Shown here in pieces: positions 34,285 through 41,585 of a stretch of DNA of 41,585 nt. The notes beneath the pieces were generated by a model that saw only the letters and a program-made list of their open reading frames with translations, had not been told where the DNA came from and did not search any database. Where the stretch lies: the NCBI GenBank assembly GCA_031287575.1, contig JAITSV010000035.1:1-41585 (forward strand), written 5' to 3'. The stretch's first letter is position 1. The number at the start of each line of letters is the position of its first letter. The stretch is from Desulfovibrio sp. GTDB lineage: Bacteria > Desulfobacterota > Desulfovibrionia > Desulfovibrionales > Desulfovibrionaceae. The translations under genes and the position numbers were made by a program.

Positions 34285-36855
34285 ATGTGGTGGCCGTTTT
34301 CCGCGCGCGGGGGCGCGCATCCTCCGGCGGATACCCGCTGGCGCATCCGGGCGCTGTTCCAGAACTTCCGGCGCATCCTGGCCTGCAACACCCAGGCGCT
34401 GGAGCGCATGGCGGAAATGGACCAGGCCCTCGGCGGGGCCTACATCTTCGACCGGGCCTTTCTGGAGGCTTCGGTGCACGAACTGGCGCGGCTGGTGCAC
34501 CACGTGGTCTACAACCTCAACGCGCTGACCGGGAACGGCTACGTGGCGCTGTACGACCGCTACGAGGAACTGCGCGGTGCGCTGGGGGGCGTGCTGGCGG
34601 GAGGCATGCTGGCGGGAGGCATGGACGGCACGGGGCCGGGTTCGGACACGGACGCGGGAGCGGCTGCGGGCGGCCTGGCCGACCTGGTCGCGGACGTGCG
34701 CGACGTGGATTGGGAGCAGGAACCGACGGCGGGATTCGAGGCGGCATGCCTGGCCCGGCTGGCCCGCCACCACGGGGCGCGCATCGCGGATGCGCTGGTG
34801 GTGGGCACGGCCGGGTGCGCGGTGCTTGCGGACGGTGGCGCCAACGCCGACGCCATGGAGCGGGATCTGCGCGACCGGGCCGTACGGATGGGCGGCGACA
34901 TCGCATCCTTCACCCTGCGCGCCTGCCCCGTGGATGAAACCGGGCGACCGGCGGGCCCCGAAACGGAACGCACCGGGGTGGCCCCCGACATGCTGTCCCA
35001 TGCGTTGCGGGATATGTTGCGGGACGTGACGGGGGATGCAGACGCGCCGGGTACGACGGGCAGCGCCCACGGCGTGGTGGCCCTGATCCAGCCGGAATCC
35101 CCCCTGTCCGTCTCCGGCTGGCTGCACAGCCATGCGCCCATGGGGCCGGTGCGCCATGCCGTGCTGGTGGAGGCCCGGTTTGCCTCCGGGGACGGGACGA
35201 AGCACGCCCCCCGCGTGTCCACCGACCGCTACGCCTTGTCGCGGGTACATCCCTTCGACCTGCTGTGTTGCGAAATTCCCCAGCGCGCCGCCAGTGCCAC
35301 CCTGCCGGACGGCCGCGAACCGCTGGCGCCCTCAGACGCGCTGCGCGGCCTGCTGCGCGGGTCCGCCCTGCTGGAACCGCCCTTCCCGCAGGGGCTGGCC
35401 GGTCTGGCCATGGCGGCGGAACGCCTGGCCGGGCAACCGGTGGAACTGCGCTGGGGCATGGACCCGGAGGGACGCTGCGTGCTGCTGGGGGTACGCCCGT
35501 CCACGGTGCGGTTGGCGGAAGATGCGCCGGACGGATCGGATGACACTCCCGCCCCGGACGCCAGCGCGGACGACGTCCCCGCCATGCACGTGCTGCGGCG
35601 CGGCGGGCAGACCGTGCAGATGGGCGTGGCCGCAGGCGGCGTGGTCCGCCTGACGGAAGCCACCCGGCCGGAGGACTGTCCGCTGGGCGGCATCGGCGTG
35701 GCGCGCGCCGCCTCGCCCAATCTGGCCCCCCTGCTGGGCAGGCTGGCCGGGCTGGTCACCGAATTCGGCACCACGGCGGGGCACCTGGCCACCGTGGCAC
35801 GCGAGTTGCGCGTGCCCGCCGTGTTCGGCATGCCCGGCGTCCGCGACGCGGCCAACCCCGGCGACATCGTCACCCTGGACGCAGGCGGGACCACCCTCTA
35901 CCGGGGCGCGGTGGAAGGGCTGCTGCACACCACGGACGCGGATGAAGACCTGCACCCCGCCGCGCCGGAATACCGTACCCTGCGCCGCCTGCTGCGCCTG
36001 GTGGCCCCGCTGGACCTGGTGGACCCCGACGCACCCGACTTTTCTCCGGCGGGCTGCCGCACCTACCACGACATCCTGCACTTCTGCCACGAAATGTCCG
36101 TGGAGGCGCTGATCAACCTGCGCGACACCCGCCCGGAACTGGCCGCCCCGCGCGTGCACAGGGTACGGCTGGACCTGCCGCTGGATCTGCGCCTGCTGGA
36201 CGTGGGCGACGGCGTGGCCCTTCCCCCCGGCATGGCGGGCGAGCCCACGGGCCGCGACCCGTGGCTGGACCTGTCCGCCGTGCGCAGCGCCCCCCTGCTG
36301 GCCTTTCTGGACGGACTGCGCGCGGAGGGCGCGTGGTCCCACCGCCCTGCGCGGCTGCGCGCGGGCGACATCCTGTCCGGCATGGGCGACGCATCCGGCA
36401 CTGCCGCGAACGGAGCCGGACCGGATGCGGGCTGGGCCGCCACCGGGGCCAACCTGGCCATCGCCGGGCGCGACTACCTCAACCTCACCCTGCGCCTCGG
36501 TTACCATTTCACCGTGCTGGACGTGCTGCTGCACGACAACCCCAACCGCAACCACGCCTATTTCCGCTTCGCGGGGGGCATGGCCGATCCGGCCCGGCGG
36601 GTGCGCCGCGCCCACCTTGTGCGCAACGTGCTGGAGGAACTTGGCTTTGCCGTCCGCATGCGCGGCGACATGGTCACCGGCAGGCTGCGCGCCATGGAAC
36701 ACGCCGCCCTGCGCGACATCGTGGCCGCGCTGGGCATGCTGACGGCCTTCACCCGGCAGGTGGACACCACCCTGAACGACGACGCCGACATGGTGCGCGC
36801 GGCCACGGAGTTCCGCCTGCTGCGCGAAAACCCGCAACGGCAAGCGCGGGGCTGA
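34285..36855 (+). CDS. Dikinase-like paralogue B: degenerate ATP-grasp, intact swivelling His domain
   Basis: The protein has 856 aa, starting 9 bp after the receiver stop with GGGGG upstream. It shares the helical N-terminal domain (FRRILACNTQALERMAEMDQ). The expected ATP-grasp region is poorly conserved: the RSSxxxED and SFAGQ motifs of A and C are absent, and only a trace of the final motif remains (PVELRWGMDPEGRCVLLGVRPS). The swivelling domain is retained with TEFGTTAGHLATVARELRVP (His500). The shared C-terminal domain is intact: CRTYHDI (Cys591), LLDVGDGV, and LRLGYHF (His741) followed by YFRFAGG. B is likely a pseudokinase or a phospho-acceptor served by A or C. It contains several Gly/Ala/Asp-rich inserts. 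Divergence rather than a frameshift explains the loss, since the frame is open throughout. Confidence 0.82.
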   Translation: MWWPFSARGGAHPPADTRWRIRALFQNFRRILACNTQALERMAEMDQALGGAYIFDRAFLEASVHELARLVHHVVYNLNALTGNGYVALYDRYEELRGALGGVLAGGMLAGGMDGTGPGSDTDAGAAAGGLADLVADVRDVDWEQEPTAGFEAACLARLARHHGARIADALVVGTAGCAVLADGGANADAMERDLRDRAVRMGGDIASFTLRACPVDETGRPAGPETERTGVAPDMLSHALRDMLRDVTGDADAPGTTGSAHGVVALIQPESPLSVSGWLHSHAPMGPVRHAVLVEARFASGDGTKHAPRVSTDRYALSRVHPFDLLCCEIPQRAASATLPDGREPLAPSDALRGLLRGSALLEPPFPQGLAGLAMAAERLAGQPVELRWGMDPEGRCVLLGVRPSTVRLAEDAPDGSDDTPAPDASADDVPAMHVLRRGGQTVQMGVAAGGVVRLTEATRPEDCPLGGIGVARAASPNLAPLLGRLAGLVTEFGTTAGHLATVARELRVPAVFGMPGVRDAANPGDIVTLDAGGTTLYRGAVEGLLHTTDADEDLHPAAPEYRTLRRLLRLVAPLDLVDPDAPDFSPAGCRTYHDILHFCHEMSVEALINLRDTRPELAAPRVHRVRLDLPLDLRLLDVGDGVALPPGMAGEPTGRDPWLDLSAVRSAPLLAFLDGLRAEGAWSHRPARLRAGDILSGMGDASGTAANGAGPDAGWAATGANLAIAGRDYLNLTLRLGYHFTVLDVLLHDNPNRNHAYFRFAGGMADPARRVRRAHLVRNVLEELGFAVRMRGDMVTGRLRAMEHAALRDIVAALGMLTAFTRQVDTTLNDDADMVRAATEFRLLRENPQRQARG

Positions 36856-36857
36856 CC

Positions 36858-39626
36858 ATGCTGCACCATCTTCTGGAACGCTGGCGCGCACGCGGGGCCG
36901 CGCGGCAGGCGGCGGCGCTGGACACGCTGAAGGCGCGCTACCACGCCTTCCGCATCCTGCTGGAAAACAACGGGCGGGCGCTGGAATGCCTGGCCGGTTT
37001 CGACGGGACATCCGGCACTACCCGGCGCGAACTGGTGGAGGAACTGGTCTCGCTGACCGGCGAACTGGTGGACGGCCTGGACCTGCTGTCCGACGGGGCG
37101 CATCCCGGCCTGTTCGCTGCCTACGGGCGCATCGCGGGGCGGGTGGAGCAGCTGGGCGCGGACACGGATCCCGTACGGGAGAAGGATATCCCGTGCCTTT
37201 CCCTGGACGGCCTGCGCCCGGAGCAGGCCGGACTGGCGGGCACCAAGGCCGCCACGCTGGCCCGGCTGCGCGGTTACGGGCTGCCGGTGCCGCCGGGATT
37301 CGTGGTTACCGCCACGGCGGTGGCCCGCCTGCTGGCCGCGCCGGGGCTGGAGGCGCAACTGCGTCGCCTGCTGGACGTGGCCGAGGCCGACCCCGGCAGC
37401 CTTGCGGTGACCACCGCGCGCATCCGCGAAGCCATCCTGGCCGTTCCCATGCCCGCCGAGGTGGAACATGCGGTGCGCCGGGCATGGGCCGACCTGGCGG
37501 CGGACCTGCCCCCCGGCCACGGTCCCCTGCTGCTGGCCGCGCGCAGCAGCGGCACGGCGGAGGACAGGGCGGAACATTCCTTTGCCGGGCAGTACGCCAC
37601 GGTGCTGGGCATCCGCACGCCGGATGCGCTGCTGGACGCCCTGCGCGAGGTGGCGGCCAGCGCCTTCGGCCAGCGCGCGCTGGCCTACCGGCGGCACATG
37701 GGCCTGCCGCGCGGCGAGGCGGACATGGCCGTGCTGTGTCAGGCCATGGTGCCCGCCCGCACCGCCGGGGTGCTGTTCACGCGCGATCCGGCCCGTGCGC
37801 CGGGCAGCTATCGGGCCGACGACGAACGCATGCTGGTGGTGGCGGTTCCCGGTCTGGGCACGCTGGCCGTGGACGGCGCCGCCCCGGCGGACGTCTACCT
37901 GCCCGCGCGCGACCCGGCGGCGGTGCGCGCGGGCGACGTGGAAACCCGCATCGCCCGCAAGACCCTGCGCGAAGTGCTGGCGCCGGACGGCACGCTGGTC
38001 CGGCGTCCCGTGCCCCCCGAAGACGCCGAGGCCCCCACCCTGTCGCCGCGGGAACTGGCCACGCTGGTGCGGCTGGCCCGCATGGTGGAGGGCGTGGAGG
38101 ACGGCCCGCAGGACATCGAATGGGCGGTGCACGAGGCCACCGGCGCGGTGCTCCTGTTGCAGGCCCGCCCCCTGCGCATGGCCGGTACCCGGCCCCCTTC
38201 CGCCGCGCATCAGGACGGCATGGACGGCGCGCCGCTGCTGCGCGGGGCGTGCGCCTCGCCGGGGGTTGCCGTGGGGCGGGTACACCTGGCCCACAGGCCC
38301 CGCGAATTCGCGCCGCCGAACGGTAACGCGGCGGCAGGACACAATGGGACTGGCGGAACTGGCAGAGCTGGCAGAGCTGGCGGAACTGGCGGAACTGGCG
38401 GAACTGGCGCCATCGGCAATGACGCCGCAACAGCGACGGATGCCCCCGCCGTGCTGGTGCTGCCGCACAGCATTCCCGACGCGGCCTCCCATCTGGACGG
38501 TTACGCGGCCATTCTGGTGGAGGCCGGAAACCCGGCGGACCATCTTTCGTGCGTGGCCCGCGAGCGCGCCATCCCCATGCTGGTGGGCGTGGCCGGGGCC
38601 ATGGCCCTTGCCGAGGGCACGGGCGTGCTGGTGGATGCCGGGCGCGGCGCCGTGCTGGACGTGCCCGACGCCCTGTGGGACGGCATGCTGGCCGCCACCC
38701 GGCGCGAGGCCGCGCGCAGGCGCGCCCCGCAGGACAGGGAGACGCCCGGCGAACGGGAACTGCGCTCGCTGATCGTGCCGCTGCACCTTACCGACGCCTA
38801 CGGCCCCACGTTCAACGAACGGGAATGCCGCTCGCTGCACGACATCGTGCGCTACGTGCACGAAAAGGCCGTGCTGGCCATGTTCCGGGCCGGGGACGAG
38901 GTGATGGAGACGGCGGGCACCCTGCTGCGGCGCGTGGAACTGGGCGTGCCCTTCCACGTGCTGGCCATCGACGTGGGCGGCGGTTTTCACGGCGGGACGC
39001 CGGGCGGAAGCGCGCGGCGCCGCGCGCTGCATGGCCCCGTCCTGCCTGCGGTGCCGGAAGACGTGGCCTCGGTGCCGTTCGCGGCGCTGTGCGAGGGCCT
39101 GACCACGCCGGGGCTGGCCTGGGGGCCGCCCGAGGGCGGCGTGCCCGCCGGGCTGCTGTCGCGCGCGCTGCTGGACGGGCGCGGCGAGCGGCCCGTGGGG
39201 GAATTCAACTATGCGCTGGTCTCGCGCGACTACTGCAATCTCAACGCGCGGGTGGAATACCACTTCGCCATGCTGGACGCGCTGTGCACCGGCAACCCGC
39301 GCGAAAACCACATCCGTTTCCGGTTCAAGGGCGGCGGCACGGGCGGGGCGCGGCGGGCGCGACGCATCGCCTTCATGCGCGAGGTGCTGGCCGGATCCGG
39401 GTTCTTCACGGCGGCGGTGGACGACCTGCTCACGGCCACCCTGGCCGGGGAACCCGCCGGGGTGATGCGGCAACGGCTGGTGCTGCTGGGGCGGCTGCTG
39501 GGCTACACCCGCCTGCTGGATGCGGCCATGACCGATGACGACGCACCGGCGCTGTTCGCGCGGGCCTTCCTGTCCGGCCGGTACGACACCAAGGACGCGC
39601 GGACGTTGCGGGGCGAACGGGACTGA
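36858..39626 (+). CDS. Dikinase-like paralogue C: PPDK-type ATP-grasp, swivelling His domain, unknown C-terminal domain
   Basis: The protein has 922 aa, with its ATG 2 bp after the stop of B. It has a helical N-terminus, then the best-conserved ATP-grasp of the three: GTKAATLARLRGYGLPVPPGF, LLAARSSGTAEDRAEHSFAG (Arg229 onward), VLFTRDPARAPG and QDIEWAVHEATGAVLLLQARP. The swivelling domain has NPADHLSCVARERAIP with His562. The C-terminal domain shared with A and B carries CRSLHDI (Cys657), AIDVGGGF, ARVEYHF (His802) and RFRFKGGG. A Gly/Thr-rich stretch encoded by seven 9-bp repeats (38347-38409) lies between the ATP-grasp and His domains. No PEP/pyruvate-binding barrel is present, so a PEP synthase annotation would be misleading. 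It is the last gene of the cluster. Confidence 0.85.
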   Translation: MLHHLLERWRARGAARQAAALDTLKARYHAFRILLENNGRALECLAGFDGTSGTTRRELVEELVSLTGELVDGLDLLSDGAHPGLFAAYGRIAGRVEQLGADTDPVREKDIPCLSLDGLRPEQAGLAGTKAATLARLRGYGLPVPPGFVVTATAVARLLAAPGLEAQLRRLLDVAEADPGSLAVTTARIREAILAVPMPAEVEHAVRRAWADLAADLPPGHGPLLLAARSSGTAEDRAEHSFAGQYATVLGIRTPDALLDALREVAASAFGQRALAYRRHMGLPRGEADMAVLCQAMVPARTAGVLFTRDPARAPGSYRADDERMLVVAVPGLGTLAVDGAAPADVYLPARDPAAVRAGDVETRIARKTLREVLAPDGTLVRRPVPPEDAEAPTLSPRELATLVRLARMVEGVEDGPQDIEWAVHEATGAVLLLQARPLRMAGTRPPSAAHQDGMDGAPLLRGACASPGVAVGRVHLAHRPREFAPPNGNAAAGHNGTGGTGRAGRAGGTGGTGGTGAIGNDAATATDAPAVLVLPHSIPDAASHLDGYAAILVEAGNPADHLSCVARERAIPMLVGVAGAMALAEGTGVLVDAGRGAVLDVPDALWDGMLAATRREAARRRAPQDRETPGERELRSLIVPLHLTDAYGPTFNERECRSLHDIVRYVHEKAVLAMFRAGDEVMETAGTLLRRVELGVPFHVLAIDVGGGFHGGTPGGSARRRALHGPVLPAVPEDVASVPFAALCEGLTTPGLAWGPPEGGVPAGLLSRALLDGRGERPVGEFNYALVSRDYCNLNARVEYHFAMLDALCTGNPRENHIRFRFKGGGTGGARRARRIAFMREVLAGSGFFTAAVDDLLTATLAGEPAGVMRQRLVLLGRLLGYTRLLDAAMTDDDAPALFARAFLSGRYDTKDARTLRGERD
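38347..38409 (+). repeat. In-frame 9-bp tandem repeat inside paralogue C
   Basis: Seven copies of a GGAACTGGC-type unit (variants GGACTGGC, AGAGCTGGC) encode Gly-Thr-Gly/Arg-Ala-Gly triplets in an interdomain linker. The period is a multiple of three, so copy-number changes would keep the frame. The same unit recurs just after the gene. Confidence 0.8.
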
Positions 39627-39688
39627 CGGAACTGGCGGGACTGACGAAACTGGCGGAACTGGCGGGACTGACGAAACTGGCGGGACGG
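39627..39688 (+). repeat. 9-bp tandem repeat downstream of paralogue C
   Basis: About seven copies of a 9-bp unit (ACTGGCGGA, ACTGGCGGG, ACTGACGAA) begin at the stop codon of paralogue C. They are non-coding but match the repeat embedded in that gene. The rest of the spacer to 39818 shows no clear terminator or gene. Confidence 0.8.
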
Positions 39689-39818
39689 GACGGCCAGCCC
39701 CCCCGGTCCCGACACGGACGCGCGCGGGAACGGGCGGCGGTGGGGCCAGCGCCCCCCGGTTGCGGAAACGATGCGTGCCGCCGGGCACTGCGCGCGCTGC
39801 AGGGCGTTGCGCCGCCCT

Positions 39819-40505
39819 TCAGGCGTGGTGGAAACGCAGGGCGGGCAGTTCCAGCGCGGTGAGCATGTGCCCGCCGCCCGCGCCGGTGTCGATGCCGATG
39901 CGTCCGGGGGCCACCAGCGGCGTGGCGAACGAGGTGTGCCCGAAGACCACGGTGCGGTTTCCGATATGATCGTGCGGGGCCACGTCCCGCCGGACCAGAC
40001 GGCGGCTGTCCAGCCGCTGGGGTTCACTGCGCGGATCGTCGGCCAGGCCCGGATCGGCATGCACGAAGACGTGGGTGGGCGTTTCGTGCGCAAAGGCCAG
40101 CCCGCGCAGAAAGGCCGCGTGCTCCGGCGGCAGGCAGGCCAGTCCGGCCAGTTGGTGCGGGGCGTCGGCGCCATAGCTGCGCAGGGTGGCTTCCACCCCC
40201 AGAAAGCGCAACAGCGGCAGCAGGTCCGCATCGCCCGTATCCGCGTAGTCCAGCAGGGTCTGTTCGTGATTGCCGCGCAGGAACACCGCGCCCGGACAGG
40301 TGCGTTGCAACGCCAGCAGCAGATCGATGACGCCCCTGCTGTCCGGCCCACGGTTCAGGTAATCGCCCAGGAACACCACGGTGTCCCGCTCGCGGTCCAG
40401 CGGCAGGCGGCGCAGCAGCGCCTCCAGCCGGTGGCGCTGGCCGTGGATGTCGCCCACGGCAAAGGTGCGGGGCGTGCGGGTGTGGTCGGAGCGGGTGCGG
40501 GGCAT
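39819..40505 (-). CDS. Metallophosphoesterase, Ser/Thr phosphatase or diadenosine-tetraphosphatase type
   Basis: The protein has 228 aa from the ATG at 40505. An in-frame GTG at 40553 would add 16 residues, and neither start has a strong ribosome site. The PPP-type metal-binding motifs are GDIHG (18-22), GDYLNRGPDS (47-56) and GNHE (78-81), with later histidines in VFVHADPG and VFGHTSF. The motifs bind two metal ions and hydrolyse phosphoesters. Bacterial relatives include PrpA/PrpB-like protein phosphatases and ApaH. It converges on the dikinase-like cluster. Reversal of a phosphorylation made there is possible, but proximity is the only evidence. Confidence 0.9.
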   Translation of the reverse strand: MPRTRSDHTRTPRTFAVGDIHGQRHRLEALLRRLPLDRERDTVVFLGDYLNRGPDSRGVIDLLLALQRTCPGAVFLRGNHEQTLLDYADTGDADLLPLLRFLGVEATLRSYGADAPHQLAGLACLPPEHAAFLRGLAFAHETPTHVFVHADPGLADDPRSEPQRLDSRRLVRRDVAPHDHIGNRTVVFGHTSFATPLVAPGRIGIDTGAGGGHMLTALELPALRFHHA

Positions 40506-40738
40506 GGCGCGACGGGGTTGCGGGAACAGCCACGGACGCTGGAAAACGCCCACGGCGAAAGGAACATTCTTGTCCTACCGCAAGCCTTGCACGGGCTCAA
40601 GCGGGCATCGACAACCAGCCGGCACGCCTGCATTGCCGGGCAAACCGTGCCGTCACGAGGCCCGGTTTGCGTCCGGTTTGCGGCGCGCCCGGAAGGATTC
40701 GCCCCCCGGCCAGGAACATGGAAACCCCGTAACGAAGC

Positions 40739-40767
40739 ACAAAGGGGGGCTTGCAGCCCCCCTTTGT
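40739..40767 (-). terminator. Terminator of the MucR-family gene
   Basis: A perfect 13-bp stem (ACAAAGGGGGGCT at 40739-40751 with its complement at 40755-40767) and a 3-nt loop lies 25 bp after the minus-strand regulator stop. Its 3' arm ends in TTTGT on either strand, so it can work in both directions, though the U-tract is short. Confidence 0.75.
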
Positions 40768-40792
40768 CATCGCACGGGCCATTGCCCGCGTG

Positions 40793-41296
40793 TCATGCCT
40801 TCTTCGGTCTGCCCTTTGCCTTGGGCTTGCCCGGAGTCGACGTGGCGGCCGTGTCCGTGGCCGGTGCCGCTTCGGCAGCCTTGGCCTTCGAACCTGCCAC
40901 GGCACGGCGGCGCTCCCAGAGCTGCATTTCCTTCATCTTCTTGCGACGGGCCCGCACAAGCGCCTTGCAGGCAAGCGGGGTGCCCTTCTTCAGCCCCCAC
41001 TTCTCGCGGTAGGCATCGGCATCCAGACCGTGCAAGGCAAGATGCTTGGCCGTAATGATCTTGAACACCTTGCCGCATTCAAGACAGGTGACGCCTGTTT
41101 CCCTGATGGACTTCGCGGCGTCCGCCTTCGCAGCGGCGGCCGTGGCCCCCCCTGCGGGCTCCGTAGCGGGCTGCGACAGGGCCTGAAGGCTTCTGGCAAG
41201 AGCATTCACCATACTGGTCATTTCATCGGCAGTCATCGCGCGGACGGTTGCCTGCGCCTTCACCAGCTCCAGTGCCTGCTTGAACATGTCATCCAT
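40793..41296 (-). CDS. MucR/Ros-family zinc-finger transcriptional regulator
   Basis: The protein has 167 aa, with GAGG five bases before the ATG. The centre matches the Ros/MucR zinc finger: Cys71-x2-Cys74 (TCLECGKVFK), then His85 and His89 (ITAKHLALHG), followed by LDADAYREKWGLKKGTPL, the family signature after the finger. The N-terminal ~45 residues are helical and may oligomerise as in MucR. The C-terminal ~45 residues are Ala/Lys/Pro-rich and basic (GKPKAKGRPKKA) with an AT-hook-like GRPKK, which would help bind AT-rich DNA. Such regulators act as H-NS-like silencers of AT-rich DNA in proteobacteria. It has its own promoter and terminator, so it is a single-gene unit. The target genes are unknown. 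Confidence 0.92.
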   Translation of the reverse strand: MDDMFKQALELVKAQATVRAMTADEMTSMVNALARSLQALSQPATEPAGGATAAAAKADAAKSIRETGVTCLECGKVFKIITAKHLALHGLDADAYREKWGLKKGTPLACKALVRARRKKMKEMQLWERRRAVAGSKAKAAEAAPATDTAATSTPGKPKAKGRPKKA

Positions 41297-41340
41297 ATCA
41301 ACCTCGATATTTTATTGGCAGGTTGTACAACTTACTGATG

Positions 41341-41368
41341 CACATACATTGTTATGCGCGCCTGTCAA
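41341..41368 (-). promoter_or_regulatory. Sigma-70 promoter of the MucR-family gene
   Basis: On the minus strand a perfect TTGACA (41368-41363) is followed after 16 bp by TATGTG (41346-41341). The surrounding sequence is AT-rich. A palindrome GTGAA-ACA-TTCAC lies just upstream (about 41376-41388) and could be an operator, perhaps for autoregulation. Confidence 0.5.
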
Positions 41369-41388
41369 TATTTTGCGTGAATGTTTCA

Positions 41389-41585
41389 CAATATGACCGT
41401 AACGACGTGTTCCCGGGCATGCAGTCCGCATGCCTGGCCGTGAGGCCATGGATGTCGTCCACGGTAACGATGCGCGGCGCATTGGGGCGACGGAACGAGT
41501 GCGGCAGGACGGCGTGGGGCCCGGGCGGGGGGGCGGTGGCCCCGGCGGGCCGGGGCCCCCCCGGGCAGCCCCCAGCCCCCCAGGC
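41389..41585. other. Window end: no supported gene, G/C-only tail
   Basis: A minus-strand frame is open from the window edge to TAA at 41352-41354 (about 77 codons), but it runs through the regulator's promoter and has no recognisable motif. A 7-bp hairpin GGCATGC/GCATGCC lies at 41416-41434. From about 41513 to 41585 the sequence is almost pure G and C with long homopolymers, which may be a poor-quality contig end. Confidence 0.4.

Noticed and set aside
31245-39626. Annotation of the three large proteins as PEP synthase (ppsA)
   Set aside because: The ATP-grasp and phosphohistidine domains match, but the PEP/pyruvate-binding barrel and its motifs are missing and replaced by a different domain.
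39627-39688. CRISPR-like array
   Set aside because: The units are directly abutting 9-mers with no spacers, and no cas genes are nearby.
36558-39788. Long minus-strand frame (about 1,076 codons) opposite paralogue C
   Set aside because: Low-complexity shadow translation with no domain. The plus strand has ATP-grasp and swivelling-domain motifs.
41352-41585. 3' end of a minus-strand gene entering from the window edge
   Set aside because: The frame is open, but it crosses the MucR promoter and AT-rich leader, has no family motif, and its first third is G/C homopolymer sequence.

Overview
The window is very GC-rich and gene-dense. The organism is most likely a Desulfovibrio/Nitratidesulfovibrio-type sulfate reducer (Desulfovibrionaceae). 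This is inferred from the GC bias, the two sigma-54 activator/histidine kinase pairs, the MucR/Ros-type zinc-finger regulator, and the molybdopterin and radical SAM chemistry alongside a catalase. No rRNA, tRNA, CRISPR array or insertion sequence was seen.

Region 1 (1-14205): the 3' end of a catalase gene faces a long minus-strand cluster. In transcription order this cluster runs: glutamine synthetase-like ligase, peptidase C45/IAT-type acyltransferase, class I glutamine amidotransferase (GATase), Tat-exported solute-binding protein, two permeases, two non-equivalent ABC ATPases, a SPASM radical SAM protein, and a molybdopterin oxidoreductase fused to a second GATase domain. Several junctions overlap as ATGA, so much of it is translationally coupled. 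The contents suggest uptake and breakdown of an unidentified amine or amide through gamma-glutamyl chemistry. A hybrid histidine kinase and a GAFTGA-type sigma-54 activator are divergently encoded (14625-18926). A good sigma-54 promoter precedes the synthetase gene, and a dyad in the AT-rich gap lies about 130-145 bp from the sigma-54-like promoters on both sides.

Region 2 (19319-25523): a D-Ala-D-Ala ligase-like ATP-grasp enzyme, a small AT-rich membrane protein, an alpha/beta hydrolase and a membrane-anchored MurF-like ligase form a peptidoglycan-like ligase group. A membrane-bound GGDEF protein follows.

Region 3 (25585-39626): a membrane histidine kinase and sigma-54 response regulator lie divergent to a plus-strand cluster. 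That cluster encodes a UspA-like protein, a TauE/SafE permease, a TIGR02186-like membrane protein, and three large tandem paralogues (A, B, C) with a CheY-like receiver between A and B. The paralogues carry the swivelling phosphohistidine domain of PEP synthase/PPDK. In place of the PEP/pyruvate barrel they share a C-terminal domain I do not recognise. A and C keep an ATP-grasp domain and B has largely lost it. A strong sigma-54 promoter precedes the UspA-like gene. This is the best candidate here for an undescribed phosphotransfer system.

Region 4 (39627-41585): a short-repeat spacer, a Ser/Thr phosphatase-like metallophosphoesterase and a MucR-family regulator with its own promoter and terminator. 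The last ~70 bases are almost pure G/C and may be unreliable.
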